From: Streptococcus oralis Uo5
GTDB taxonomy: Bacteria > Bacillota > Bacilli > Lactobacillales > Streptococcaceae
NCBI RefSeq assembly: GCF_000253155.1
Contig: NC_015291.1
Coordinates: 336,001 to 400,000, forward strand
DNA: 64,000 bases
Direction of reading: 5' to 3'
The notes under the pieces are model-generated. The model worked only from the letters and a program-made list of their open reading frames with translations, was not told the origin of the DNA and did no database searches. Below are positions 7,499-18,400 of the stretch, piece by piece (the stretch's first letter is position 1; each line of letters opens with the position of its first letter). The position numbers and the translations under genes are program-made.

Positions 7499-10400
7499 AT
7501 GAAAAATCTATTTTTTGAAAAACGTTGCCGTTACAGTATTCGTAAGCTGTCAATCGGGGCTTGTTCCTTGATGATTGGTTCAGCTCTGTTCGCAAGCCCA
7601 GCTCTTGCGGAACAGGTCGCTGTCCCTGAAACAGCCGCAAACACGAGCGCTCAAGCTACAAGTACTAGTGAGACAACTAATCCAGATACCGCAGCTCTCG
7701 AAAAACAATTAGAGGAATCTGAAAACAAAGTAGCTGAGCAACCCATTTCAGAAAACACTCCAGCAATAACGGATCTAGTTAATGAAAAAGAAGAAGCGAA
7801 GCCAACTCCGACGGATAAAGCTGAAAAACCTGCTCAACCAACTGAAAAAGAAGAAGTCAAACCAGAGGAAGCTCCTCAAGTGGTTGACAATAAAGCCGAC
7901 AAACCAAGTCTAGCAGACGTTCCTAAAAATGAAGAGAAGAGTCTCCGACCAAAAGAAATCAAATTTGATACTTGGGGTGATTTGTTGAAATGGGAACCGG
8001 GTGCGCGCGAGGATGATCCCATCAATCGTTCCTCAGTTGAACTCGCCAAGCGCCATAGAGGTCAGTTGGTTAACGAAAAAGCAAGCAGAAGAGCCAAGGT
8101 TCAAGCTCTAGCAAATACCAACTCAAAGGCCAAAGACCACGCTTCTGTTGGTGGAGAAGAATTCAAGGCCTACGCCTTTGATTACTGGCAATACTTGGAT
8201 TCAATGGTCTTCTGGGAAGGTCTAGTTCCAACTCCAGATGTCATTGATGCCGGTCACCGCAACGGAGTTCCCGTTTATGGAACACTCTTTTTCAACTGGT
8301 CAAATAGCATTGCCGACCAAGAGAAATTTGCAGCTGTCTTGAAACAAGACGCAGATGGCACCTTCCCTATCGCACGAAAACTCGTCGATCTTGCTAAGTA
8401 CTATGGCTTTGATGGCTATTTCATCAACCAGGAAACAACGGGTGAATTGGTAGAACCTCTTGGTGAAAAAATGCGCCAATTCATGCTCTATACAAAAGAA
8501 TACGCAGCCAAAGTCAACCATCCAATCAAGTATGCTTGGTACGATGCCATGACCTACAAATACGGTCGTTACCACGAGGATGGTCTAGGTGATTACAACT
8601 ACCAATTCATGCAAAAAGAAGGAGACAAGGTCCCTGCAGATCAATTCTTTGCTAACTTCAACTGGAACAAGGAAAAAAATGACCACTCTGTAGAGATGGC
8701 AAAATGGCTAGAACGTAGCCAGTATGATGTCTTTGCAGGCTTGGAATTGCAACAAGGTGGTTCTTATAAGACCAAAGTCAAATGGGATGCTCTTTTAGAT
8801 GAAAAAGGTAAGTTGCGCTTGTCACTTGGACTTTTTGCGCCGGATACGATTACCAGTCTAGGAAAAACAGGTGAAGACTACCACAAGAACGAGGATATCT
8901 TCTTCACAGGTTACCAAGGAGATCCAACGGCTCAAAAACCAGCTGACAAAGAGTGGTATGGGATTGCCAATTTAGTTGCGGACCGCACACCGGCAGTAGG
9001 CCGGACTTTCACCACCTCTTTTAATACAGGTCATGGTAGAAAGTGGTTTGTAGACGGCAAAATTTCTAAGGATTCTGAATGGAACTACCGTTCTGTTTCA
9101 GGTGTCTTGCCAACATGGCGCTGGTGGCAGACTTCAACGGGTGAAAAACTCCGTGCAGAATATGACTTTACAGATGCCTACAATGGCGGAAATTCTCTTA
9201 AATTCTCAGGTGATGTAGCTGGTAAGACGAACCAAGATGTGAATTTGTATTCTACCAAACTAGAAGTAACTGAGAAAACCAAACTTCGTGTTGCCCACAA
9301 GGGAGGAAAAGGCTCTAAAGTTTATATGGCCTTCTCTACGACTCCAGACTACAAATTTGAGGATGCAGCCGCATGGAAAGAACTGACTCTTTCTGATAAC
9401 TGGACAAATGAAGAAATTGACCTTAGCCCACTAGCAGGTAAAACCATCTATGCAGTTAAACTCTTCTTCGAACATGAAGGTGCTGTAAAAGATTATCAGT
9501 TCAACCTAGGACAATTAACGATCACGGACAATCACCAAGCGCCACAAGCACCTACAGGTCTCTCAGTGGTGAAGCAATCTCTTAAGAATGCCCAAGAAGC
9601 TGAAGCAGTGGTTCAATTTTCGGGTAACCAAGACGCAGATTTCTATGAAGTCTACGAAAAAGACGGTGACAACTGGCGTTTGTTGACAGGTTCATCTGCT
9701 TCAACCATCTACTTGCCAAAAGTTAGCCGTTCTGCTAATGCGACTGGTACGACTCAAGAATTGAAAGTCGTTGCAGTTGGTAAAAATGGCCTCCGTTCAG
9801 AAGCTGCAACTGCGTCATTCAACTGGGGCATGACTGTTCAGGATACAACTCTCCCAAGACCTTTGGCTGAAAATATTGTTCCAGGGGCAACGGTTATTGG
9901 TAGCACTTTCCCGAATACTGAAGGTGGGGAAGGCATCGAAGGCATGTTGAACGGTACGATTACAAGTCTGTCAGACAAGTGGTCTTCAGGACAATTGAGC
10001 GGTAGTGTCGATATTCGTTTGACTCAACCACGTCGTGTTGTCAGATGGGTAATGGATCATGCGGGAGCTGGTGGTGAGTCTGTTAACGATGGTCTGATGA
10101 ATACCAAGGACTTTGATCTTTATTACAAGGATACAGATGGCGAGTGGAAACTAGCTAAGGAAGTCCGTGGCAATAAAGCGCACGTTACAGATATCACTCT
10201 TGACAAACCAATCACCGCGCAAGACTGGCGTCTAAAAGTTATCACATCTGATAACGGAACACCTTGGAAAGCCATTCGTATCTACAACTGGAAGATGTAC
10301 GAAACCTTGGACACAGAAAGTCAAAATATTCCAATGGCTAAGGTAGCTGCTCGTTCACTTGGAAACCACCAAGTTCAACTAGGCTTCTCTGATGTTCCAG

Positions 10401-12190
10401 CAGGCGCAACCATCACCGTTTACGACAAGGCTGATTCACAAACACCAATTGCAACCTTGAAGTCTGAAACTGGTGGCGATCTGGCAACAGCACCATTGGC
10501 CTTTGACAAACAACCAAATCTCCTCTACTATCGTACTCAACTACCTGGCAAAGAAATCAGTAACACCTTGGCTGTAGCGATTCCACAGGATGAAAGAAAA
10601 ATTAAATCTGTTAGCCTTGAAAAAGGACCTAAGAAGACAGTTTATAAAGAAGGAGAAAAACTGGACCTCAGAGGCGGAACACTCCGTGTTCAATACGAAG
10701 GGGGACAAGCCGACGAGCTGATTAACCTTACTCACTCAGGTGTGACGGTATTTGGATACGATGCTCATCAAAAAGGGGAACAAAACCTAACACTTCAATA
10801 CCTTGGTTTACCAGTGTCAGGTGATCTGAAAGTCCAAGTGACAGGACAAGATGAAGGAAAACCAAAAGAAGTAGCGGGCTTGTATATTACTAAGAAACCA
10901 AAAACAGACTATCTAGTAGGAGATCAACTGGATCTCTCTGAAGGTCGCTTCGGTGTTCTCTATGATGATGAGACGGAAGAAAGTCATGCCTTTATGGATC
11001 AAGGTGTTGAAATAACGGGCTACGATGCTCAAAAGACTGGTCGTCAAACCTTGACCCTGCATTACAAGGGGCACATCGCTGAGTTTGATGTTTTGGTTTC
11101 TCCAAAAGCAGCTGTCAACGATGAGTACCTCAAACAAGAAATCACTGCAGCCCAAGGCCGTCAGTCAACCCTTGCCTACACCTTCTCTAGCGAGGACAAA
11201 CAAGCAGCACTAGTAGAGAAGCTCACTGCAGCGAAAGCTGTAGCAGAAAACCACAATGCTAGCCAAGAAGAAGTTAACCGGGCTTTGAATGAGTTGAAAC
11301 AAGCAGGGACAGACTTGGATGGAAATCAACGTTATCAGACAGCTAGAGAAGAATTGGAAGGTTTGCTCGAATCTATCCGTAAAAAAGATCCTAAAGCTGA
11401 GTTGATTGAACAAGCAGAAACTTTGTTGGCTTCAGAGATGCCAACTCCACAAGCTTTTGCGGAAATGAAAGAAAAGTTGAATAAGAAACTAGCCCCTGCA
11501 GAAGAAAGCCATCATGTTGGAAGCATGGATCCAAATGAAGTGGCTCCAACGGTTGAAGCTCTCCCTGAACTAGTTATTGAAACTGAAACAACAGCCTTTG
11601 AACATCAGGAGCGACCAAACGCCGAGCTTCTCAAAGGACAACGCCAGCTAGTTCAAGCAGGAGCGGAAGGTCAAGTTCGTCGCTTTGTAGAAGTAGATAC
11701 CCAAGGCAAACGCACTCTTCGTTCGACTGAGGTAGTCAAGGAAGCAATCCCAGAAATCACAGAAGTTGGAACAAAAGTTCTATCAAGCAACCAACCAGCT
11801 GAGGGAATAAAAGACCTAGTTTTAGAAATTCCGAAACTAGAAATTGAAGAGGATACAGTGGCCTTCGAACGTCAAGAGCGACCAAATGCAAGCCTTCTTA
11901 AAGGCCAAGTTCGTCGCTTTGTAGAAGTAGATGCCCAAGGCAAACGCAGCCTTCGTTCAACTGAAGTTCTCAAGGAAGCTATCCCAGAAATTGTTGAAGT
12001 AGGAACGAAAGAGGAGCAAGTCTCACAAACAAGGGATCAAGCGCTTTCAGCAGCATCGGCAAAAGTTGAAAAGGCAACAACTCAACTTCCAAATACTGGT
12101 GCAGAAACAGATGCTAGTCTAGTAGCGCTGGGACTCCTCGGAGTAATGAGCGGCTATGACTTGCTTGTTAGAAGGAAAAAAGAAGATTAA
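7499..12190 (+). CDS. Cell-wall-anchored GH85 endo-beta-N-acetylglucosaminidase (EndoD-like)
   Basis: A 1563-aa surface enzyme predicted to cleave between the two core GlcNAc residues of N-glycans. A YSIRK signal peptide (cleaved near residue 38) precedes a disordered Pro/Glu-rich stretch (about 40-150). The GH85 catalytic domain covers about 190-560. FDGYFINQET holds N310 and E312, equivalent to the catalytic Asn/Glu pair of EndoD. Carbohydrate-binding beta domains, including a discoidin-like one near 790-930, two bacterial Ig-like repeats near 1025-1205, a FIVAR-like helical module, two G5-like repeats (about 1355-1510) and an LPNTG sorting signal follow. The second G5 lacks 11 residues present in the first. 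It is monocistronic, with a cre-controlled promoter. Its place before pgk matches my memory of pneumococcal endoD. Confidence 0.93.
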   Translation: MKNLFFEKRCRYSIRKLSIGACSLMIGSALFASPALAEQVAVPETAANTSAQATSTSETTNPDTAALEKQLEESENKVAEQPISENTPAITDLVNEKEEAKPTPTDKAEKPAQPTEKEEVKPEEAPQVVDNKADKPSLADVPKNEEKSLRPKEIKFDTWGDLLKWEPGAREDDPINRSSVELAKRHRGQLVNEKASRRAKVQALANTNSKAKDHASVGGEEFKAYAFDYWQYLDSMVFWEGLVPTPDVIDAGHRNGVPVYGTLFFNWSNSIADQEKFAAVLKQDADGTFPIARKLVDLAKYYGFDGYFINQETTGELVEPLGEKMRQFMLYTKEYAAKVNHPIKYAWYDAMTYKYGRYHEDGLGDYNYQFMQKEGDKVPADQFFANFNWNKEKNDHSVEMAKWLERSQYDVFAGLELQQGGSYKTKVKWDALLDEKGKLRLSLGLFAPDTITSLGKTGEDYHKNEDIFFTGYQGDPTAQKPADKEWYGIANLVADRTPAVGRTFTTSFNTGHGRKWFVDGKISKDSEWNYRSVSGVLPTWRWWQTSTGEKLRAEYDFTDAYNGGNSLKFSGDVAGKTNQDVNLYSTKLEVTEKTKLRVAHKGGKGSKVYMAFSTTPDYKFEDAAAWKELTLSDNWTNEEIDLSPLAGKTIYAVKLFFEHEGAVKDYQFNLGQLTITDNHQAPQAPTGLSVVKQSLKNAQEAEAVVQFSGNQDADFYEVYEKDGDNWRLLTGSSASTIYLPKVSRSANATGTTQELKVVAVGKNGLRSEAATASFNWGMTVQDTTLPRPLAENIVPGATVIGSTFPNTEGGEGIEGMLNGTITSLSDKWSSGQLSGSVDIRLTQPRRVVRWVMDHAGAGGESVNDGLMNTKDFDLYYKDTDGEWKLAKEVRGNKAHVTDITLDKPITAQDWRLKVITSDNGTPWKAIRIYNWKMYETLDTESQNIPMAKVAARSLGNHQVQLGFSDVPAGATITVYDKADSQTPIATLKSETGGDLATAPLAFDKQPNLLYYRTQLPGKEISNTLAVAIPQDERKIKSVSLEKGPKKTVYKEGEKLDLRGGTLRVQYEGGQADELINLTHSGVTVFGYDAHQKGEQNLTLQYLGLPVSGDLKVQVTGQDEGKPKEVAGLYITKKPKTDYLVGDQLDLSEGRFGVLYDDETEESHAFMDQGVEITGYDAQKTGRQTLTLHYKGHIAEFDVLVSPKAAVNDEYLKQEITAAQGRQSTLAYTFSSEDKQAALVEKLTAAKAVAENHNASQEEVNRALNELKQAGTDLDGNQRYQTAREELEGLLESIRKKDPKAELIEQAETLLASEMPTPQAFAEMKEKLNKKLAPAEESHHVGSMDPNEVAPTVEALPELVIETETTAFEHQERPNAELLKGQRQLVQAGAEGQVRRFVEVDTQGKRTLRSTEVVKEAIPEITEVGTKVLSSNQPAEGIKDLVLEIPKLEIEEDTVAFERQERPNASLLKGQVRRFVEVDAQGKRSLRSTEVLKEAIPEIVEVGTKEEQVSQTRDQALSAASAKVEKATTQLPNTGAETDASLVALGLLGVMSGYDLLVRRKKED

Positions 12191-12227
12191 TCGGATTTAC
12201 GAATTCTTGGGATTTCTCATAACAACT

Positions 12228-12269
12228 AAAAAACAAGGCTTGACTGTAGATCAGTCAAACCTTGTTTTT
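12228..12269. terminator. Bidirectional terminator between the endoglycosidase and NTF2-like genes
   Basis: Long stem AACAAGG-TTGACTG / CAGTCAA-CCTTGTT with A-run before and T-run after, serving convergent genes on both strands. Confidence 0.88.
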
Positions 12270-12309
12270 AGTTTTAAAATTGAAGAGTAAATTTGAAGCT
12301 AGATTTTTG

Positions 12310-12678
12310 TTATTCAATTCCTTGAATAAATTTTTGGAAACGATAGGTGTCGAAATAAATATTGGATGCAACTAATTTATCAAACTCATCGAATTTCAGA
12401 AATTCTGCGACATCCAGTTCTAGTTCTTTTCCTTGAGGGGAATGTAGATGGTAGCGATTTAAGGCTGAGACAGTTCGACCATCAACAAATAATTGCTTCA
12501 CTTCAAGATGCTGGCTCAAAGCATAGAATTGGCCTGCGCCTTGCAAATAAATATCACGTCCTTGTCGAATTTCTATACTATCGCACATGCCATAATCAAA
12601 GTTTTCAGCTACGAAATCTTCCCAGCCTCCCTCATTTACTGCCGTAAAATAGCTTTCTGCAAGTGTTTTTGTATCCAT
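12310..12678 (-). CDS. NTF2-like (SnoaL-type) small protein
   Basis: A 122-aa soluble protein with the alpha-plus-beta cone pattern of NTF2-like proteins: an N-terminal helical part (LAESYFTAVNEGGWEDF) followed by strands (VKQLFVDGRTVSALNRY, LELDVAEFLKFD). Such proteins are often small-molecule-binding enzymes or ligand-binding accessories; no catalytic set can be named. The start at 12678 has a perfect AGGAGG (complement at 12686-12691). The frame is open further upstream but without an SD. It lies 84 bp after the WYL regulator on the same strand, so the regulator may control it. Confidence 0.6.
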   Translation of the reverse strand: MDTKTLAESYFTAVNEGGWEDFVAENFDYGMCDSIEIRQGRDIYLQGAGQFYALSQHLEVKQLFVDGRTVSALNRYHLHSPQGKELELDVAEFLKFDEFDKLVASNIYFDTYRFQKFIQGIE

Positions 12679-12762
12679 TTGGAACCTCCTGTAAAATAAT
12701 TGGGCTATGATGAATATCACGAAATATTTTGCCCACTTAAGAGTATACAAAAGGAAATATGA

Positions 12763-13689
12763 CTACAGGTTGTCATATTGCTGAAGATTTTTTTTGAGAG
12801 TACTGACCAGTAGATTTTGTAAGTGACTTGGAGATACGACCTTTACTTGATAACCAAAGCTTAAGAGTAAATCAAAAAATGAAGGAGTTAAAGCTCTAAA
12901 TGCCTGAACTTTTATTATTTCGTCCTCGACTCTGATTTCTTCTTCCGTGAAGTAATCGTAGATTTTTGGAAGTGCAAATCTTGTAAAAACTAGTTCGATT
13001 TCTTCTCTTTGCCCCTCCACTTTATGTTTTGGGGGATTTAAAAAAAGCTCTAACTTTTCTTGAGATAAACGTGGATAATCGAATGGTTTATCTTTTATCT
13101 CCACTGGTTCTAGTTCTCGAATTCGAGTTAATTTAAAAATGCGAAAATCTAATTTTTCTAAGCAGTAACCGATAACATACCAAGCGTTCAGTTTATAGAT
13201 CAATCTGTATGGAATAACTGTTCGCTGACTTTTCTCTTGTTTTTTCGAATAGTAAGAAAAAGAAATCATCTGTTCAGTTTGTATCGCTTCCTCAATTTCT
13301 AGTAAATAATTTGTATTAAGAGTCCAGGAACTGAGATCAAAGTAAAAAGGACTGTTTACTCTTGTAATTTCTTGAGAAGACAGCTTGTGTTCGATACTGT
13401 CAAGACTTGAATGACCAACGATTTTACTAACATTTTGGCTCATATTAATGATAAACTGTCTCTCTTCCTCAGTGAAAAAGTTTCTGTCTATCTTATAGTC
13501 GCTTGGTATATAGAAACCTCCCTTATCTCCACGTTCCGAATAGATTGGGATCCCCGCTAAACTGAGTGTATCCATGTCTCTATATACAGTTCGAGTAGAT
13601 ATTTCAAACCTCTCTGCAATCTCTTTAGCTGTTATTCTCTTCTTATTTAAAAGAGACAGTAAAATATAGATTAGTCTTTCTAATTTCAT
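12763..13689 (-). CDS. HTH/WYL-domain transcriptional regulator (YafY-like)
   Basis: A 308-aa DeoR/YafY-type regulator. The N-terminal winged HTH covers residues 1-60 (ITAKEIAERFEISTRTVYRDMDTL, GIPIYSERG.KGGF). A WYL domain at about 135-210 reads FSYYSKKQEKSQRTVIPYRLIYKLNAWYVIGYC in two parts, with the R and WYV residues in place. A C-terminal WCX-like extension follows. WYL domains sense small ligands or nucleic acids. ATG 13689 is favoured by AAGGGG 9 nt upstream; 12 further upstream codons are open. The likely targets are itself and the downstream NTF2-like gene. Confidence 0.85.
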   Translation of the reverse strand: MKLERLIYILLSLLNKKRITAKEIAERFEISTRTVYRDMDTLSLAGIPIYSERGDKGGFYIPSDYKIDRNFFTEEERQFIINMSQNVSKIVGHSSLDSIEHKLSSQEITRVNSPFYFDLSSWTLNTNYLLEIEEAIQTEQMISFSYYSKKQEKSQRTVIPYRLIYKLNAWYVIGYCLEKLDFRIFKLTRIRELEPVEIKDKPFDYPRLSQEKLELFLNPPKHKVEGQREEIELVFTRFALPKIYDYFTEEEIRVEDEIIKVQAFRALTPSFFDLLLSFGYQVKVVSPSHLQNLLVSTLKKNLQQYDNL

Positions 13690-14000
13690 GGTAGCAATTC
13701 CCCTTCTTTTAATCTCAAATAGCACAAACTGAAGAAACTATTTTAGTTATATTGTATAATAAGAAGCCTAGCAATTCAAAAAGAAGGACTGTAGAATTTA
13801 GAATATTAAGGATTAAAATCTTAGAAAAAGGATAGTGTAGAAGTAATTAGGCAGAGCAATCAAGAAATTTGCCTAAATTATTCCAACCGAATTATGTGAA
13901 GATTGCTATTTCCCACACTGCAATCCTAGGTTTTTAGGTTAATAAATAGAAGAAAGAACAAGAAAAGTTTAGGGTTTTTCTATCTCTTTTGCTGATTTTG
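13690..14000. other. Intergenic DNA before pgk, no gene seen
   Basis: About 310 bp of AT-rich DNA between the divergent WYL regulator and pgk. No ORF, repeat family or hairpin with a T-run is convincing. The only clear element is the pgk promoter at its right edge. Confidence 0.6.
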
Positions 14001-14009
14001 TGATATAAT
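14001..14009 (+). promoter_or_regulatory. Extended -10 promoter of pgk
   Basis: TG-A-TATAAT, an extended -10 with no obvious -35, about 34 bp before the pgk ATG. The SD is AGAAGGAG. Confidence 0.75.
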
Positions 14010-14042
14010 TAACACGTATAAAAAAAGAAGGAGTCATATCTA

Positions 14043-15242
14043 ATGGCAAAATTGACTGTTAAAGACGTTGAATTGAAAGGGAAAAAAGTTCTCGTTCGTG
14101 TTGACTTCAACGTACCTGTAAAAGATGGCGTGATTACCAACGACAACCGTATCACTGCAGCTCTTCCAACTATCAAGTACATCCTTGAACAAGGTGGACG
14201 TGCTATCCTCTTCTCTCACCTTGGCCGTGTAAAAGAAGAAGCAGACAAAGCTGGTAAATCACTTGCTCCTGTAGCTGCTGACTTGGCAGCTAAATTGGGT
14301 CAAGACGTTGCTTTCCTTCCAGGTGTCACTCGTGGTGCTGAATTGGAAGCTGCGATCAACGCTCTTGAAGATGGACAAGTTCTCTTGGTTGAAAACACTC
14401 GTTACGAAGATGTTGACGGCAAGAAAGAATCTAAAAATGATCCTGAACTTGGTAAATACTGGGCATCACTTGGAGATGGTATCTTCGTAAACGATGCATT
14501 CGGTACAGCTCACCGTGCACACGCATCTAACGTTGGTATCTCAGCAAACGTTGAAAAAGCTGTTGCTGGATTCCTTCTTGAAAATGAAATTGCCTACATC
14601 CAAGAAGCAGTTGAAGCTCCAGAACGTCCATTCGTAGCGATCCTTGGTGGTTCAAAAGTATCTGACAAGATTGGTGTTATCGAAAACTTGCTTGAAAAAG
14701 CTGATAAAGTTCTTATCGGTGGTGGGATGACTTACACATTCTACAAAGCACAAGGTATCGAAATTGGTAACTCACTTGTAGAAGAAGACAAATTGGATGT
14801 TGCGAAAGCTCTTCTTGAAAAAGCAAACGGCAAATTGATCTTGCCAGTTGACTCAAAAGAAGCAAACGCATTTGCTGACTACACTGAAGTAAAAGACACT
14901 GAAGGTGAAGCAGTGGATCCAGGTTTCCTTGGTTTGGATATCGGTCCTAAATCAATCGCTAAATTCGACGAAGCCTTGACTGGTGCGAAAACAGTTGTAT
15001 GGAACGGACCTATGGGTGTATTTGAAAACCCAGACTTCCAAGCTGGTACAATCGGTGTGATGGACGCTATTGTGAAACAACCAGGTGTTAAATCAATCAT
15101 CGGTGGTGGTGATTCAGCTGCCGCAGCCATCAACCTTGGCCGTGCAGACAAGTTCTCATGGATTTCTACTGGTGGTGGAGCATCAATGGAACTTCTTGAA
15201 GGTAAAGTTCTTCCAGGATTGGCAGCTTTGACTGAAAAATAA
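14043..15242 (+). CDS. pgk: Phosphoglycerate kinase
   Basis: A 399-aa glycolytic enzyme that transfers the acyl phosphate of 1,3-bisphosphoglycerate to ADP. Standard motifs: VRVDFNVPV near residue 21, the LFSHLGR substrate loop, [22 protein letters not shown] in the N-domain (read in two parts), GGSKVSDKI near residue 200, and the C-terminal nucleotide loop [10 protein letters not shown]. Codon use is the biased set of a highly expressed streptococcal gene. It is monocistronic between its own extended -10 promoter and a strong terminator. Confidence 0.98.
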   Translation: MAKLTVKDVELKGKKVLVRVDFNVPVKDGVITNDNRITAALPTIKYILEQGGRAILFSHLGRVKEEADKAGKSLAPVAADLAAKLGQDVAFLPGVTRGAELEAAINALEDGQVLLVENTRYEDVDGKKESKNDPELGKYWASLGDGIFVNDAFGTAHRAHASNVGISANVEKAVAGFLLENEIAYIQEAVEAPERPFVAILGGSKVSDKIGVIENLLEKADKVLIGGGMTYTFYKAQGIEIGNSLVEEDKLDVAKALLEKANGKLILPVDSKEANAFADYTEVKDTEGEAVDPGFLGLDIGPKSIAKFDEALTGAKTVVWNGPMGVFENPDFQAGTIGVMDAIVKQPGVKSIIGGGDSAAAAINLGRADKFSWISTGGGASMELLEGKVLPGLAALTEK

Positions 15243-15253
15243 ATAGTTTAACT

Positions 15254-15283
15254 AAAAGAAGATGGTGTGACCATCTTCTTTTT
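15254..15283 (+). terminator. pgk terminator
   Basis: A 12-to-13-bp perfect stem AAAAGAAGATGGT / ACCATCTTCTTTT with a 3-nt loop and T-run. Confidence 0.93.
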
Positions 15284-15342
15284 AATTTAATTTATAAATA
15301 TGTAGAATTATTCTATAAATAAAAAGAAAAAAGAGTAAATAT

Positions 15343-15371
15343 TTGCATCCTGCCTTGTAAAGTGCTAGTAT
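15343..15371 (+). promoter_or_regulatory. Promoter of the antigen I/II gene
   Basis: TTGCAT (15343-15348), 17-bp spacer, TAGTAT (15366-15371), with SD AAGGAAAGGG close to the start at 15412. Confidence 0.6.
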
Positions 15372-15411
15372 AAGAAGTAACGACTAAATTCATATAAGGA
15401 AAGGGATTAAA

Positions 15412-18400
15412 ATGAAAAATAAAAAAGAAGTCTATGGATTTCGTAAAAGCAAAGTTGCGAAAACTTTGTGTGGTGCTGTTTTAGGAACTGCTTTGATTGC
15501 TTTTGCAGACAAAGCAGTATTTGCTGATGAAGTTACAGAGACAACTAGTACAAGTACAGTTGAGGTAGCTACTACAGGAAACCCAGCTACAAATCTACCT
15601 GAAGCTCAGGGTGAAATGAGTCAAGTTGCCAAAGAAAGCCAAGCTAAGGCTGGTTCTAAAGACTCAGCTTTACCAGTAGAAGTATCATCAGCTGATTTGG
15701 ATAAAGCAGTTGCTGATGCAAAATCTGCAGGAGTTAAGGTAGTTCAAGATGAAACAAAAGGCAAAGGAACAGCCACAACTGCTACAGAGAATGCTCAAAA
15801 ACAAGATGAGATTAAAAGTGACTATGCTAAACAGGCTGAAGAAGTAAAGAAAACAACTGAAGCATATAAAAAAGAAGTTGCAGCTCATCAGGCTGAAACA
15901 GATAAAGTCAATGCTGAAAACAAAGCAGCGGATGACAAGTATCAAAAAGATCTAAAAAGTCATCAAGAAGAAGTTGGAAAAATCAACACTGCCAATGCAA
16001 CAGCTAAAGCAGAGTATGAGGCTAAGCTAGCACAATATCAAAAAGATTTAGCAACTGTCAAAAAAGCAAACGAAGATAGTCAACAGGATTATCAAAATAA
16101 ACTTTCAGCTTACCAGACAGAATTAGCTCGAGTACAAAAAGCTAATGCTGAAGCTAAGGAAGCTTATGATAAAGCAGTAAAAGAAAATACTGCGAAAAAC
16201 GAAGCGCTTAAAGCTGAAAACGAAGAAATCAAGCAACGGAATGCCGCAGCTAAGACAGATTATGAAGCTAAAGTTGCGAAATATGAAGCAGACCTTGCCA
16301 AGTATAAGAAAGAGTTAGCAGAGTATCCAGCTAAATTAAAGGCATATGAAGATGAGCAGGCCAAAATTAAGGCTGCATTGGTAGAACTTGAAAAAAACAA
16401 GGATCAGGACGGGTACTTGTCTAAGCCATCTGCTCAGAGCTTGGTTTATGATTTAGAATCGAATGCTCAACTGGACCTTAAAACAGAAGGAAAACTTCTT
16501 ACAGCAGCAGCAGTTGATGAAGCCTTTAAGAAAGACACAGTACAATATGGCAAGAAAAATCTTCAGTTAGACAATCTAAATGTCAAGAACTTGGAGAACG
16601 GTGCGACTACTTCTTCAGTGGAATTGTATGGTAATATTGGAGACAAATCTGACTGGACCACCAATGTAGGGAATAAAACTGAAGTTAAATGGGGCTCAGT
16701 TCTTCTAGAACGTGGACAAAGCGTAACTGCGACTTATACCAACCTTCAAAATTCCTACTACAATGGTAAAAAGATTTCGAAGATTATTTACAAATATACT
16801 GTAGATCCATCTTCAAAATTCCAAAATTCTAGTGGGAAAGTTTGGTTGGGAATCTTTAGTGATCCAACTTTGGGAGTCTTTGCTTCTGCTTACACTGGTG
16901 ATGTTGAAAAAGGTACTTCAATTTTCATTAAAAATGAATTTACCTTCTATGATGAAAATGACCAACCAATTAATTTTGACAATGCCCTTCTTTCAGTAGC
17001 GTCTCTAAATAGAGAAAATAATTCTATTGAGATGGCTAAGGATTACACTGGTAACTTTATTAAAATTTCTGGTTCATCTGTTGGAGAAAAAGACGGAAAG
17101 ATTTATGCCACAGAAACCTTGAACTTTAAAAAAGACCAAGGTGGATCTCGTTGGACTATGTATCCAAATGGTCAACCTGGTTCAGGTTGGGATTCATCAG
17201 ATGCACCAAACTCTTGGTACGGTGCTGGAGCTATTAGTATGTCTGGCCCTACGAATCATGTTACTGTTGGTGCTATTTCTGCGATCCTAGTAGTTCCTTC
17301 TGATCCAGTTATGGCAGTTGATACAGGTAAAAGACCAAACATCTGGTACTCACTCAATGGTAAGATTCGTGCCGTCAACGTTCCGAAAATTACCAAGGAA
17401 AAACCAACTCCACCAGTTGAACCAACTGCTCCACAAGCTCCTACTTATGAAGTAGAGAAACCATTGGAACCAGCTCCAGTAGCACCAAGCTATGAAAATG
17501 AGCCAACTCCACCAGTTAAGACTCCAGATCAACCAGAACCATCAAAACCAGAAGAGCCCAATTATGATCCATTGCCAACTCCGCCTGTAGCACCAACCCC
17601 TAAGCAGTTGCCAACACCACCAGCGGTGCCAACAGTTCACTTCCATTACAATCGTCTATTTGCACAACCTCAGATTAATAAAGAAATTAAAAACGAGGAT
17701 GGAGTAGATATCGATCGTACTCTCGTTGCTAAGCAGTCTGTAGTGAAGTTTGAGTTGAAAACGGAAGCGTTGACAGCTGGTCGTCCAAAAACAACTTCGT
17801 TTGTATTGGTAGATCCACTTCCAACTGGCTATCAGTTTGATTTGGAAGCGACCAAGGCTGCAAGCAAAGGTTTTGAAACAAGCTATGACAAAGCTAGTCA
17901 CACTGTAACCTTTAAGGCTACTGAGGAGACCTTAGCTGCTTTCAATGCAGATTTGACAAAATCCTTTGAGACTCTATATCCAACTGTTGTTGGTCGTGTC
18001 TTGAATGATGGGGCGACTTATACGAATAACTTTACATTGACAGTCAACGATGCCTACGGTGTTAAGTCAAACATTGTTCGTGTAACGACTCCAGGTAAAC
18101 CAAATGATCCTGACAATCCAAATAACAACTACATCAAGCCTTTGAAAGTTAACAAGAACAAGCAAGGTGTGAATATTGATGGCAAAGAAGTTCTAGCTGG
18201 TTCAACGAACTACTATGAACTCACATGGGATTTGGACCAATACAAGGGAGATAAATCGTCTAAAGAAGCAATTCAAAATGGTTTCTACTATGTAGATGAT
18301 TATCCAGAAGAAGCCTTGACCCTTCAACCAGAATTGGTTAAGATTCGTGATCTAGAGGGCAACCTTGTATCAGGTATCAGTGTTCAACAATATGATAGTT

